Assembly (NCBI GenBank): GCA_943323545.2
Contig: CALPIE020000002.1
Coordinates: 1 to 62,429, forward strand
Reading direction: 5' to 3'
DNA: 62,429 bases
Source of the DNA: Bifidobacterium breve
Lineage (GTDB): Bacteria > Bacteroidota > Bacteroidia > Flavobacteriales > Flavobacteriaceae
Made by a program: the position numbers and the translations under genes. The notes under the pieces were generated by a model. The model did not search any database and was not told the origin of the DNA. It saw nothing but the letters and a program-made list of their open reading frames with translations. Positions within the stretch are counted from its first letter, which is position 1; each line of letters opens with the position of its first letter. Positions 9,672 to 18,304 of this stretch are shown here, piece after piece.

Positions 9672-9932
9672 GAAAATCCTAAAACTTTTTTGTTTTAGGA
9701 TTTTTTATTTTATAGTAGTGGTTAGAAGTTTATCCCGATGGCTATCGGGAAGCCTCGTCTTCCGCTCTGAAAATCCTAAAACTTTTTTGTTTTAGGATTT
9801 TTTATTTTATGGTAGTGGCGAGAAGTTTATCCCGATGGCTATCGGGAAGCCTCGTCTTCCGCTCTGAAAATCCTAAAATTTTTTTTAGGATTTTTTATTT
9901 TATGGTAGTTGCTAGAAGTTTACTTCCGCTCT
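9655..9932 (+). repeat. 97-bp tandem array of tRNA 3' end plus terminator
   Basis: Units start at 9655, 9752 and 9849 (period 97), and a remnant (ACTTCCGCTCTTT) lies near 9922. Each unit contains the last 15 or so bases of tRNA-Gly (GCCTCGTCTTCCGCTCT) and a terminator AATCCTAAAAC-T6-GTTTTAGGATTTTTT (9673-9706, 9770-9803, 9867-9896). The first two also have a hairpin TCCCGAT-GGCT-ATCGGGA (9733-9750, 9830-9847). The array looks like serial duplication of the tRNA end with its terminator. Confidence 0.8.
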
Positions 9933-9971
9933 TTAGAAATTTTATACAATTTTGAATTGGATTTTTTTCAT

Positions 9972-10083
9972 GGCGTTTGCTTTCGGGTCGGGCTTTTCGC
10001 TTTATCTTTTGCTCATACTTCGCAAAAGGATGCCGCTACACCCGAGGCCATTGGCCGAACTGACCGAAGGTAATCCCTAACGC
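9972..10083. repeat. Dispersed Flavobacterium-type repeat reaching into the pepE 3' end
   Basis: G+C-rich sequence in an AT-rich setting: GGCGTTTGCTTTCGGGTCGG at the left and ATCCCTAACGC at the right. Blocks of this kind with CTTTCGGGTCGGGC and GGATGCCGCT are familiar as interspersed repeats in Flavobacterium genomes. The right end overlaps the last codons and the TAG stop of pepE. Bases 10040-10070 also contain a member of the acccgag repeat family. Confidence 0.5.
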
Positions 10084-10787
10084 AACCAAGACAAATCAGT
10101 TTCAGGAGCTAATTCTTCTGGATTTTCACCTTGACGAAATAATCTTGCTGTTAAATCTCCTTTTAAAATAATTTTATTATCATTAACTTCAAGCCAACTT
10201 CCTTCACGCAAACCAAGAACTGGCGTTGCATTAAAAGCATGAAATTCTTTAATTCTAGTTTCTCTAGTTTCTCCCATATGTTTTGATTGTAAATCAGCAT
10301 CTAAATAATGTGGATTTAAATTAAACGGAATCAATCCCAATGTTATGAAACTTGGCGGATATATAATAGGCATATCATTGGTCGTTTGCATTGAAATTCC
10401 AGTAATATTACTTCCGGCACTAGAACCTAGATATGGAGTGCCGTTTTCAACAACCGAAGCTAAAATTTCCATCACCCCATTTTTATACAATTGGCTTACT
10501 AATAAAAAAGTATTTCCGCCACCTGTAAAAATTCCCTCTGCATTTTTAATTGCTTCGACTGCATTTTCAAATTCATGAATACCTTTAACAGCTATATTTA
10601 ATGAGGCAAAAGTTGCTTTTACTTTTGAAGTATATTCATCATGAGATATTCCGCCAGGTCTCGCATACGGAATAAAAAGTAGTGTTTTGCAATCTTTAAA
10701 TAATGTTTTTAAATTGGGTAGTATATACTCCAAATAGTCGCCCCCATGAATGGTAGAAGTGCTAGCAATTATTAATTTTTTATTCAT
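10077..10787 (-). CDS. pepE: Dipeptidase E (alpha-aspartyl dipeptidase)
   Basis: The 236-aa product belongs to peptidase family S51 and should hydrolyse dipeptides with N-terminal aspartate in the cytoplasm. GIFTGGGNTFLL and the nucleophile elbow YLGSSAGSNI, with Ser in GSSAGS, are clear; TNDMPIIYP and LNPHYLDAD are also family-typical. Length is close to the 229 aa of the E. coli enzyme. The TAG stop and the last codons lie within the edge of a dispersed repeat, so the C-terminus may have been reshaped by it. A possible minus-strand -7 element (TAGATTTG) sits at 10807-10814. Confidence 0.93.
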   Translation of the reverse strand: MNKKLIIASTSTIHGGDYLEYILPNLKTLFKDCKTLLFIPYARPGGISHDEYTSKVKATFASLNIAVKGIHEFENAVEAIKNAEGIFTGGGNTFLLVSQLYKNGVMEILASVVENGTPYLGSSAGSNITGISMQTTNDMPIIYPPSFITLGLIPFNLNPHYLDADLQSKHMGETRETRIKEFHAFNATPVLGLREGSWLEVNDNKIILKGDLTARLFRQGENPEELAPETDLSWLR

Positions 10788-10916
10788 CGAATATTATTTT
10801 CTTCAACAAATCTACAAACTTAAATGTTTAATATTAACATAAATTTACAATTGCTTTGGCTTATTTTTTTGACACATTTAAAATACATTTACAATTATTA
10901 TTATGCAAAAACAGCA

Positions 10917-11678
10917 ATGATTCATTTTTATAAAACTTTTCTTTTTTTCTTTTTTATTGCATTTGGTATACAAATACATGGGCAAACTGCTAAGCTTTTG
11001 AAAGGAAAAGTAGTTGCTAATTCAAATGATTTAGAAGGAATTTACATCGTTAACATGAAATCTGATTTGTCCACTTTAACAGAGAATGGGGGTTATTTTT
11101 CTATTCCAGCAAAAGAAGGCGACACTTTAGTGTTTTCGGCCGTTCAATTTAAAGGATTAGAAGTTGTATTAAAAAAAACCGATTTTGATGCCGATTTGTT
11201 TTTTGTAAAAATGGAGGTCTTATTGCGCCAGCTAGATGAAGTGAAAATCGATGAATACAAAAACATTAATGCAGTATCGTTAAGAATTCTGTCCAAACCA
11301 GCAAAAAAATACACGCCAGCAGAAAGAAAATTAAGAGCCGCAGGAGAGCTTCATTGGTATAGCCCATTATTAATTCCGGTTGGAGGAATGAGTATAGACG
11401 GAATGATTAATTCAATTTCAGGAAGGACAGCCATGCTTAAAAAAGAAGTGTTAATTGAAAGAAAAGAATTTCTTCTTAAAAAAATAACCGATCAATTTAA
11501 AGATGATTATTTTACCGATACACTAAAAATTCCTACTGATTATGTAAAAGGATTTCACTATTATTTAATCGAAAATACTGAGTTTGTTGCTGCATTAAAC
11601 GATAAAAATAAAACCATGGCAACTTTTATTATGAATAGATTGGCTGTTGATTTTTTGCAATTATTAAATGAAAAATAA
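10917..11678 (+). CDS. Exported protein with carboxypeptidase-regulatory-like domain
   Basis: The track ORF begins at 10824, but ATG 10917 puts a clean signal peptide (MIHFYKTFLFFFFIAFGIQIHGQ) at the N-terminus, so I choose it (253 aa). After it comes a CarboxypepD_reg-like fold (LLKGKVVANSNDLEGIYIVN, then YFSIPAKEGDTLVFSAVQFK), as in Bacteroidetes SusC-type N-termini but without a barrel. The remainder is unrecognised and mostly helical. Function is unknown. The next gene follows after 24 bp and may be co-transcribed. Confidence 0.7.
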   Translation: MIHFYKTFLFFFFIAFGIQIHGQTAKLLKGKVVANSNDLEGIYIVNMKSDLSTLTENGGYFSIPAKEGDTLVFSAVQFKGLEVVLKKTDFDADLFFVKMEVLLRQLDEVKIDEYKNINAVSLRILSKPAKKYTPAERKLRAAGELHWYSPLLIPVGGMSIDGMINSISGRTAMLKKEVLIERKEFLLKKITDQFKDDYFTDTLKIPTDYVKGFHYYLIENTEFVAALNDKNKTMATFIMNRLAVDFLQLLNEK

Positions 11679-11702
11679 CGTTTTTAGTTTTACTTTTGAA
11701 AG

Positions 11703-12200
11703 ATGAAAAAAGCATTAAAGTATTTACTTTTTATTGCAGTTGTATGTTGTTTTGCCTTTGGAACACATAAATTTTATACTGCAATTTATCAAATCAATTT
11801 TGTTCCAAAAAAGAAAATGGTTCAAATTACAACACGCATTTTCATTGATGATTTAAACGAAGCATTGGAAAATAAATTTCATAAAAAAACTTTTTTAGCA
11901 TCCGATAAAGAAACTTCAGAAGATATTACTTTCTTAAAAAAATACTTAACCGAAAAATTTAGTTTAAAAATAAACGGACAACAAAAAACAATGATTTTTT
12001 TAAGTAAAGAGCTTGAAGATAATATTTTAATTTGTTATTTAAAGTGTTCAGATATTTCAAAAATAACTACAATTGAAATTCAAAATACGATTATTACCGA
12101 AATGCATAGTGAGCAACAAAATATAATTCAAGCTAATTTTAATAATAAAAAAAGTAGCTTACTTTTAAATTCAGAAAATTATAAAGGAATGTTAAAATAA
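11703..12200 (+). CDS. DUF6702 family protein
   Basis: The 165-aa product has an N-terminal hydrophobic segment (residues 5-22) and then FYTAIYQINFVPKKKMVQIT, typical of the small DUF6702 proteins often found next to M1 peptidases in Flavobacteriia. Function is unknown. A TACTTTTG -7 element (11691-11698) ends only four bases before the ATG, suggesting a leaderless or nearly leaderless transcript. The M1 peptidase gene follows 61 bp later. Confidence 0.72.
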   Translation: MKKALKYLLFIAVVCCFAFGTHKFYTAIYQINFVPKKKMVQITTRIFIDDLNEALENKFHKKTFLASDKETSEDITFLKKYLTEKFSLKINGQQKTMIFLSKELEDNILICYLKCSDISKITTIEIQNTIITEMHSEQQNIIQANFNNKKSSLLLNSENYKGMLK

Positions 12201-12261
12201 TCTAAATAACTTCCCTCTTTTATAAAAACAATTACTTTTATAGCTTAATTAAAAGTAAGTT

Positions 12262-14529
12262 ATGAATAAGTTTATCTCATTATTATTTGTTTTCCCAAGT
12301 TTAGTATTTTCTCAAGAAGTACAAAATTCAACCCGAGGCGCAGCCGAATCGAGTGGAGCTAAACAACAAAGTGAAAAAAACACCGATAAATTCAAGCAAA
12401 TGTACGATTTGTTGGCAACACCAAATATGTATCGTACAGCTTCAGGAGCTCCTGGTCCCGAGTATTATCAACAACAAGCTGATTATAAAATTAATGTAGA
12501 ACTTGATGACAAAAACACAAAGTTGTTTGGTCAAGAAACAATTACTTACACCAATAATGCTAAAGAATCATTAGATTATCTATGGGTGCAATTGGATCAA
12601 AATCAAAATTCAAGAAAATCACTTTCTCCTTTAATTGAAAATAAGAAAACCGATCCTGCAATAGGCGTTCAAGGTTTTTCGAGAAAATATTTAGAAGAAG
12701 ATTTTGATGGCGGTTTTAATATAGAGTACGTTAATGATGCTGAAGGAAAACCTATGAGTTATACCATCAATCAAACAATGATGCGTATTGAATTACCAAA
12801 GCTATTAAAGTACAAAGAGAAGATATCATTTTCTATAAAGTGGTGGTATAAAATTAATAATTATACTATTGATGGAGGACGTTCAGGTTATGAGCATTTC
12901 GAAAAAGATGGTAATAATTTGTATGTAATTGCTCAGTTTTATCCTAGAATGGCAGTTTATAACGATGTTGAAGGTTGGCAAAATATGCAGTTTTGGGGTT
13001 CAGGAGAATTTGCTTTGCCTTTCGGAAACTTTGAAGTAAACATTACAGTACCCGCCGACCATGTTTTGGAAGCTACAGGGAGTTTATTGAACAGAAATGA
13101 AGTCTTTACTCCTGCTCAAGTGGCTCGTTATGCTCAAGCCGAAAAATCATTTGATAATCCTGTAATTATTGTAACTCAGGCAGAAGCTGAAGCTGCAGAA
13201 AAAGGATTTTCTGATAAAAAGAAAACATGGAAATTTAAAGCTGAAAATGTTAGAGATTTTGGTATTTCAACTTCTAGAAAATTCATTTATGATGCTATGG
13301 CTGTAAAAACAGGCAATACAACTTCAATGGCAATTTCTCTTTATCCAAAAGAAGGAAATCCACTTTGGGAAAAATATTCTACTCGTATGGTTGCCCATAC
13401 TTTAAAAAGTTATTCTAGCTACACTTTTGATTATCCTTATCCAAAAGCGATTTCAATAAATGCTAGAGATCAAGGTATGGAGTATCCTATGATTTGTTGG
13501 AATTTTGGTCGTCCAGATGCAGAGGGTAAATATTCAGATCAAGTTAAATACGGAATGTTAGGTGTTATTTGTCATGAAGTAGGACATAATTATTTTCCGA
13601 TGATTGTCAATTCTGATGAACGCCAATGGACTTGGATGGATGAAGGTTTAAATTCATTCATGGAATATTTAGCAGAAATGACTTTTGATTCTAAATTTCC
13701 CTCACGACGTGGCCCTGCCAAAAATATTATTCCCTATATGAGTGGTGATCAAAAAGGATTAGAACCAATAATGACAAACTCTGAAAGTTTGAGTCAATTT
13801 GGTAATAATGCTTATGGTAAACCTGCTACCGCTTTAAACATTCTTCGTGAAACTATTATGGGACACGAATTATTTGATTATGCTTTTAAAACTTATGCCA
13901 ACAGATGGAAATTTAAGCATCCAACACCCGAGGATTTTTTTAGAACTATGGAAGATGCATCAGCAGTAGATTTAGATTGGTTTTGGAGAGGATGGTTTTA
14001 TTCGACAGATGCGAATGATATTGGAATTAAAGAAGTAAAAAAATACTTTGTAAGCAACGAACCTTCTAAAGAAGTTAGTGAGTTTATGAAAACAAGACGT
14101 CGTCGCGATTCTAATTCAGGAGCCATGGTTTATATGGTGGCTGATGCAAGCGAAGACTACAAACCAGAAATGAACAAACCATTTAAAATTAGTGATTTTA
14201 AAGCTTTGGACGAGTATGTAAATGCAAATTTCACTCCCGAAGAAAAAGCAAAATTAACCGAACCAAAATATTTTTATCAAGTTACTTTTGATAAACCAGG
14301 AGGATTAGTAATGCCAATTATTGTAGAATTCACATATGAAGATGGTACAACCGAGACACAAAAATTTCCGGCTCAAATTTGGAGAATGAATGACAAAGAA
14401 GTAATTCGAACTTTTGCTACTCAGAAAGCTATTGCTAAAATACAAATTGATCCAAAATTGGAAACAGCAGATATTGATGTTTCTAATAATTCTTGGCCTA
14501 AAGAAGAAGTAAAGTCAAAATTTGATTAA
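12262..14529 (+). CDS. M1 family metallopeptidase
   Basis: The 755-aa product has a signal peptide (residues 1-17) and a gluzincin catalytic core. HEVGH at residues 438-442 and Glu461 in WMDEGLNSF, exactly 18 residues later, complete the zinc site. It should be an exported aminopeptidase-like zinc protease. YFYQVTFDKPGGLVMPIIVE near the C-terminus is common to this Bacteroidetes clade. Residues 24-34 (TRGAAESSGAK) are encoded by a copy of a dispersed 33-bp repeat, shared almost exactly with the unrelated HMA protein at 58261. Confidence 0.93.
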   Translation: MNKFISLLFVFPSLVFSQEVQNSTRGAAESSGAKQQSEKNTDKFKQMYDLLATPNMYRTASGAPGPEYYQQQADYKINVELDDKNTKLFGQETITYTNNAKESLDYLWVQLDQNQNSRKSLSPLIENKKTDPAIGVQGFSRKYLEEDFDGGFNIEYVNDAEGKPMSYTINQTMMRIELPKLLKYKEKISFSIKWWYKINNYTIDGGRSGYEHFEKDGNNLYVIAQFYPRMAVYNDVEGWQNMQFWGSGEFALPFGNFEVNITVPADHVLEATGSLLNRNEVFTPAQVARYAQAEKSFDNPVIIVTQAEAEAAEKGFSDKKKTWKFKAENVRDFGISTSRKFIYDAMAVKTGNTTSMAISLYPKEGNPLWEKYSTRMVAHTLKSYSSYTFDYPYPKAISINARDQGMEYPMICWNFGRPDAEGKYSDQVKYGMLGVICHEVGHNYFPMIVNSDERQWTWMDEGLNSFMEYLAEMTFDSKFPSRRGPAKNIIPYMSGDQKGLEPIMTNSESLSQFGNNAYGKPATALNILRETIMGHELFDYAFKTYANRWKFKHPTPEDFFRTMEDASAVDLDWFWRGWFYSTDANDIGIKEVKKYFVSNEPSKEVSEFMKTRRRRDSNSGAMVYMVADASEDYKPEMNKPFKISDFKALDEYVNANFTPEEKAKLTEPKYFYQVTFDKPGGLVMPIIVEFTYEDGTTETQKFPAQIWRMNDKEVIRTFATQKAIAKIQIDPKLETADIDVSNNSWPKEEVKSKFD
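12331..12363 (+). repeat. acccgag-family repeat inside the M1 peptidase gene
   Basis: A 33-base block that differs from 58324..58356 at three positions. It starts ACCCGAGGCGCAGCC and ends GGAGCTAAA, and encodes TRGAAESSGAK just after the signal peptide. Confidence 0.7.
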
Positions 14530-14590
14530 TTTATTTTTTACCGATGCGTCAATATTGAGTAACTTTGCAATGTCTTAAAAAAATAGAAAT

Positions 14591-14914
14591 ATGTTTGGAA
14601 TAGGAGGGGGCGAAATGATTTTTATCATATTTATTGCCTTGATGCTTTTCGGATCCGATAAAATCCCTGCTATTGCTAGAACTATGGGAAAAGGAATGGC
14701 ACAACTTAAAAATGCTACCAACGAAATTAAAAGCGAAATTACTAAAAGTGCAGAAGCAAACGGATTGGATACTTCATTTAAAGATTTAACGAGTAGTTTT
14801 TCAGATGAGGTTGAAAATATTAAAGGGAGTTTAGGAAATAATTTAGCCAATCCTATTGACAAAATGAAGGAAGATTTGGATGAGTTATCCGGGCCAATAA
14901 AACGTCAAATGTAA
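14591..14914 (+). CDS. tatA: Sec-independent protein translocase TatA/TatE family subunit
   Basis: The 107-aa product has the TatA layout: a short periplasmic N-terminus, one membrane helix (MIFIIFIALMLFGSDKIP), the FG hinge replaced by FGSDKIP, an amphipathic helix and a charged tail. It oligomerises with TatC to move folded proteins across the inner membrane. TAACTTTG at 14560-14567 is a plausible -7 element. The stop overlaps the next start by one base, so it is co-transcribed with the PAP2 gene. TatA versus TatB cannot be settled from this alone. Confidence 0.88.
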   Translation: MFGIGGGEMIFIIFIALMLFGSDKIPAIARTMGKGMAQLKNATNEIKSEITKSAEANGLDTSFKDLTSSFSDEVENIKGSLGNNLANPIDKMKEDLDELSGPIKRQM

Positions 14915-15465
14915 TGCTAGAAAGAATTCTTGCTTTAGATAAACAAGTTTTTATTTTTCTAAATAGTTTAGGTTCACCTACTTTTGATCCACTTTGGTTA
15001 ATAATTACAAAACAAGCTTATTGGACCCCTTTTTTTATTTTTTTAGGTTATTTAATATATAAAAAAAGTGGCTTAAAAAATCTCGGATTTGTTGTGATTT
15101 TTATTGCATTAATTTTATTATGCTGTAATGAATCTGTTGAATTTTGTAAAGTAACTTTTGAAAGACTCCGCCCATGTAATGAACCAGAATTAAAACAAAT
15201 AATTAGAATTGTTCATCAATCAAATTCATTTAGTTTTTTTTCAGGCCATGCGGCAAATTCAATGGCAACTATGACATTTATTTATCTGATATTAAAGAAA
15301 CAATATAACTATGTTTTTCTTATTTTTTTATATCCTCTAATTTTTGCGTATAGCCGAATTTATTTAGGTGTTCATTATCCTTTGGATATACTTGCTGGAT
15401 ACTTGTTTGGTGCAACGTATGGTATTATTTTTTATGTTGGATATAATTATTTTGTAAAGAAATAG
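14914..15465 (+). CDS. Phosphatase PAP2 family membrane protein
   Basis: The 183-aa product is a multi-helix membrane protein with the three PAP2 motifs: KVTFERLRPC, SFFSGHA and SRIYLGVHYPLD. Such enzymes dephosphorylate lipid phosphates, for example undecaprenyl pyrophosphate or phosphatidate; the substrate here is not certain. The ATG overlaps the tatA stop by one base. Confidence 0.9.
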   Translation: MLERILALDKQVFIFLNSLGSPTFDPLWLIITKQAYWTPFFIFLGYLIYKKSGLKNLGFVVIFIALILLCCNESVEFCKVTFERLRPCNEPELKQIIRIVHQSNSFSFFSGHAANSMATMTFIYLILKKQYNYVFLIFLYPLIFAYSRIYLGVHYPLDILAGYLFGATYGIIFYVGYNYFVKK

Positions 15466-15471
15466 TATTAA

Positions 15472-16113
15472 TCAGATAATTCTACTCACAGTTAATCCAT
15501 CTCGGATTGGTAATAAAACAGTTTCTATTCTTTTGTCGTTTTTAAGTAGTTGATTGTATTCAATTAGTACTTTTGTTTCTAGGTCATTTGGCTTTAATTC
15601 ATCTAATACTTTTCCACTCCATAATACATTATCAGAAAGTATGATTCCTCCCTTATTCATTTTAGAAATAATCAAATTAAAATAATTGATATAATTTTCT
15701 TTATCAGCATCAATAAAAACTAAATCAAATTTTAAATCAATAGTCGGAATTAAATTCAATGCTTCTCCTAAATGTTGAACAATTTGATTTCCCCATTGGG
15801 ATTTGTCAAAATATTTTCGTTGAAAATCAACCAATTCTTCCTTAATGTCAATGGTATGGAGTACCCCATTTTCTTGTATTCCTTCGCATAAACATAATGC
15901 CGAGTAGCCAGTATAAGTTCCTATTTCAAGAATATTTACAGGTCGAATTAATTTAGATAACATACTCAAAACCCTTCCTTGAAAATGACCACTTAACATT
16001 CGTGGTAATAATATTTTTTGATAGGTTTCTTTGTTTAATTGCGCTAATAATTCGGGTTCGTTTTGAGAATGTTGTTCTATGTAGTTTTCTAAATCTTCAG
16101 AAAGGAAATGCAT
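15472..16113 (-). CDS. Class I SAM-dependent O-methyltransferase
   Basis: The 213-aa product is like the caffeoyl-CoA/catechol O-methyltransferase family. SAM motif I is ILEIGTYTGYSALCL, followed by an acidic position near IDIKEE. The metal/SAM segment FDLVFIDADKENY and the later LSDNVLWSG are typical. The substrate in Bacteroidetes is unknown. It is convergent with the PAP2 gene, six bases apart, and divergent from rlmN. Confidence 0.9.
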   Translation of the reverse strand: MHFLSEDLENYIEQHSQNEPELLAQLNKETYQKILLPRMLSGHFQGRVLSMLSKLIRPVNILEIGTYTGYSALCLCEGIQENGVLHTIDIKEELVDFQRKYFDKSQWGNQIVQHLGEALNLIPTIDLKFDLVFIDADKENYINYFNLIISKMNKGGIILSDNVLWSGKVLDELKPNDLETKVLIEYNQLLKNDKRIETVLLPIRDGLTVSRII

Positions 16114-16177
16114 AATTTATTTTTTTTCAAAAATACAAATATCAAAAATACCAAAATACTAAATCCACAATTTGTTT

Positions 16178-16185
16178 TACCTTTG
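16178..16185 (+). promoter_or_regulatory. -7 element of rlmN
   Basis: TACCTTTG fits TAnnTTTG and ends four bases before ATG 16190. It excludes the upstream start of the ORF track (16172) and suggests a leaderless mRNA. No clear -33 TTG is seen. Confidence 0.5.
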
Positions 16186-16189
16186 TCAA

Positions 16190-17230
16190 ATGGAAATAGA
16201 AAAAAAAGACATTAGAAGTTTATCAAAAGAACAATTACGTGACTTTTTTGTTTCTAATGGTGATAAAGCTTTTCGTGGTAATCAAGTCTATGAATGGTTA
16301 TGGAGTAAAGCATCTCATAATTTTGATGAAATGACAAATGTTTCAAAAGAAACACGCACTATGCTTGAAAACAATTTCGTCATTAATCATATTCAAGTCG
16401 ACACTATGCAACGCAGTGAAGACGGGACCGTAAAAAATGCTGTCCGTTTGCACGATGGATTGATTGTAGAAAGTGTGTTAATTCCCACCAATACTCGAAC
16501 AACTGCTTGTGTATCTAGTCAGGTTGGTTGCAGTTTGGATTGTAATTTTTGTGCTACCGCGCGTTTAAAACGTATGCGTAATCTTGAACCTGGAGAAATT
16601 TACGATCAAGTAATTGCCATTGATAGAGAAAGTAAATTATACCACAACCGACCACTTTCAAATATTGTTTTTATGGGAATGGGAGAACCGTTGATGAACT
16701 ATAACAATGTCGTCAAAGCGATTAACATGATTACTTCTAATGAAGGTTTGGGAATGTCGCCGAAACGGATTACAGTTTCTACGTCGGGAATTCCGAAAAT
16801 GATAAAAAAAATGGCAGATGACGAGGTGAAATTCAAATTAGCCGTTTCATTACATTCAGCTATTGATGAGGTTCGCGCTAAGATTATGCCCTTCAGCACA
16901 AATTTTCCACTAAAGGATTTGCGAGAAAGTTTAGAATATTGGTATGCCAAAACAAAAAGTAAAATCACCTACGAATATGTGGTTTGGAAAGGAATTAACG
17001 ACAATAAAGAAGCCATTGATGCCTTAGTTAAATTTTGCAAGTACGTTCCTTGTAAAGTCAATTTAATCGAATACAATCCTATTGATGATGGCGAGTTTCA
17101 GCAAGCATCAGATGAAACCATAGATAATTACATCAAAGCATTAGAAAAATATAATATAGTGGCAAAAGTCCGCCGAAGTCGCGGAAAAGATATCGATGCC
17201 GCTTGTGGTCAATTAGCAAATAAATCATAA
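16190..17230 (+). CDS. rlmN: 23S rRNA (adenine(2503)-C(2))-methyltransferase
   Basis: The radical-SAM enzyme methylates C2 of A2503 in 23S rRNA and also A37 of some tRNAs. The cluster-binding cysteines are in CSLDCNFC (Cys114, Cys118, Cys121 counted from ATG 16190). FMGMGEPLMNY and the C-terminal RRSRGKDIDAACGQL, with the methyl-carrying cysteine, are present. The 346-aa length is normal. I chose ATG 16190 (MEIEKKD) over 16172 because a promoter -7 element ends just before it. Confidence 0.96.
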   Translation: MEIEKKDIRSLSKEQLRDFFVSNGDKAFRGNQVYEWLWSKASHNFDEMTNVSKETRTMLENNFVINHIQVDTMQRSEDGTVKNAVRLHDGLIVESVLIPTNTRTTACVSSQVGCSLDCNFCATARLKRMRNLEPGEIYDQVIAIDRESKLYHNRPLSNIVFMGMGEPLMNYNNVVKAINMITSNEGLGMSPKRITVSTSGIPKMIKKMADDEVKFKLAVSLHSAIDEVRAKIMPFSTNFPLKDLRESLEYWYAKTKSKITYEYVVWKGINDNKEAIDALVKFCKYVPCKVNLIEYNPIDDGEFQQASDETIDNYIKALEKYNIVAKVRRSRGKDIDAACGQLANKS

Positions 17231-17262
17231 AAAAAACGTCTCGATTTCTCGGGACGTTTTTT
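17231..17262. terminator. Bidirectional terminator between rlmN and the lipoprotein gene
   Basis: AAAAAACGTC...GACGTTTTTT forms a stem flanked by A and T runs, directly after the rlmN stop. It can serve both convergent genes. Confidence 0.8.
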
Positions 17263-17281
17263 ATAACTAACCTTTTTTAAA

Positions 17282-18160
17282 TTAATTTCCAATAATGATG
17301 GTATTTGGGATTCCATTTAATGTAAATACTGCAATGTTGTCGCAGTCTCCATTTCCATAATCAAGAGTCGCTACATTGTTATTTCTAACTATTGTAATAA
17401 TACCTCTAACTAATAATGGTTTGTTCACAAGGATACAACTCATTTTTACAATCAACGGAGTTGTTATTGTACTAGTTTGTATTGTAGTATTTGGGAATGT
17501 TGTGGTCCAACTTCCAGTAATTCTATAAATATTGTCGGTAAAAACAGGTGTATCAAAACCTTCAATAATTTCTCTAATTCTTTGTCCAACTCTTGTATAC
17601 GAATTTCCATTTGGGAATGTAGCAGTCATATCCATATTCATGGTTACAATTGGGTGACTTGGAGAAGTTGCAGTAGCAACAGTCATAATTCTTGTAAAAG
17701 TTTTGTTTCCAACATATTTAATTCCGTTATGATAGAAATCATCAAAAGTATATGTAATAGTATGAGAAGGAGCAGTTGGTTGATATGTAAATGTGATAAT
17801 AATTTTACCTTTAACAAAATTACCGTTGGGCAATAAACATCCGACTGATCCAAAATCAATAGTTTTTGTAACCAATGTTCCAGGTGTAATTTGTGTACCA
17901 AACGCTGGAATTCTTGTAATAGTAGCGCAAGGAGGTAAAGCTGTTGAAGTATTTTCAATAGTTCTACCATTTAAAGTGTTTAAATAAGTATTTGCTTCTT
18001 CTTTTTCAACAATATCCGATACATCGTCATTTGCAATATCTAATTTAGCATTAATACCAGCTTCTTCTGCTGTTATTGTTGTTTTATCATCCTCTTTGTT
18101 GCAACTTGTCATAACAATTGCTAACGTAAAACCTAAAATTAATTTTGTTACTTTTTTCAT
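17282..18160 (-). CDS. Putative lipoprotein of unknown function
   Basis: The 292-aa product has a lipoprotein signal (MKKVTKLILGFTLAIVMTSC, lipobox Cys20) followed by NKEDDK, a normal Bacteroidetes lipoprotein start. The mature part has many beta-prone repeats of Thr, Ile and Asn, with TYTFDDFYHNGIKYVGNKTF and YTRVGQRIREIIEGFDTP. I do not recognise a named domain. It is monocistronic and probably surface or periplasm located. Confidence 0.75.
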   Translation of the reverse strand: MKKVTKLILGFTLAIVMTSCNKEDDKTTITAEEAGINAKLDIANDDVSDIVEKEEANTYLNTLNGRTIENTSTALPPCATITRIPAFGTQITPGTLVTKTIDFGSVGCLLPNGNFVKGKIIITFTYQPTAPSHTITYTFDDFYHNGIKYVGNKTFTRIMTVATATSPSHPIVTMNMDMTATFPNGNSYTRVGQRIREIIEGFDTPVFTDNIYRITGSWTTTFPNTTIQTSTITTPLIVKMSCILVNKPLLVRGIITIVRNNNVATLDYGNGDCDNIAVFTLNGIPNTIIIGN

Positions 18161-18289
18161 AATAAATGTTTTTAAAATGGTTGTTGTTAATTAATAATCG
18201 TAATTTAAAGTAAATTATTGTTTTAAGAACAATGTAAATTTAAAAGGTTTAATCTACTATTATATTTTTTTCAAATAGTTTCATTATTG

Positions 18290-18297
18290 TATCTTTG
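18290..18297 (+). promoter_or_regulatory. -7 element of the polyprenyl synthetase gene
   Basis: TATCTTTG matches TAnnTTTG and ends seven bases before ATG 18305, again implying a very short or absent leader. Confidence 0.5.
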
Positions 18298-18304
18298 AAG
18301 ACGA

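Noticed and set aside
9466-9795. 109-aa ORF across attR and the tandem array
   Set aside because: It runs through the tRNA repeat and terminator hairpins, has no recognisable domain and is an accident of frame.
9655-9932. CRISPR array
   Set aside because: Units are near-identical along their full 97 bp, with no repeat/variable-spacer pattern and no cas genes.
17477-17987. Plus and minus shadow ORFs within the lipoprotein gene
   Set aside because: Cys/Ser- or Leu-rich translations in other frames; the 292-aa frame has a proper lipoprotein signal.
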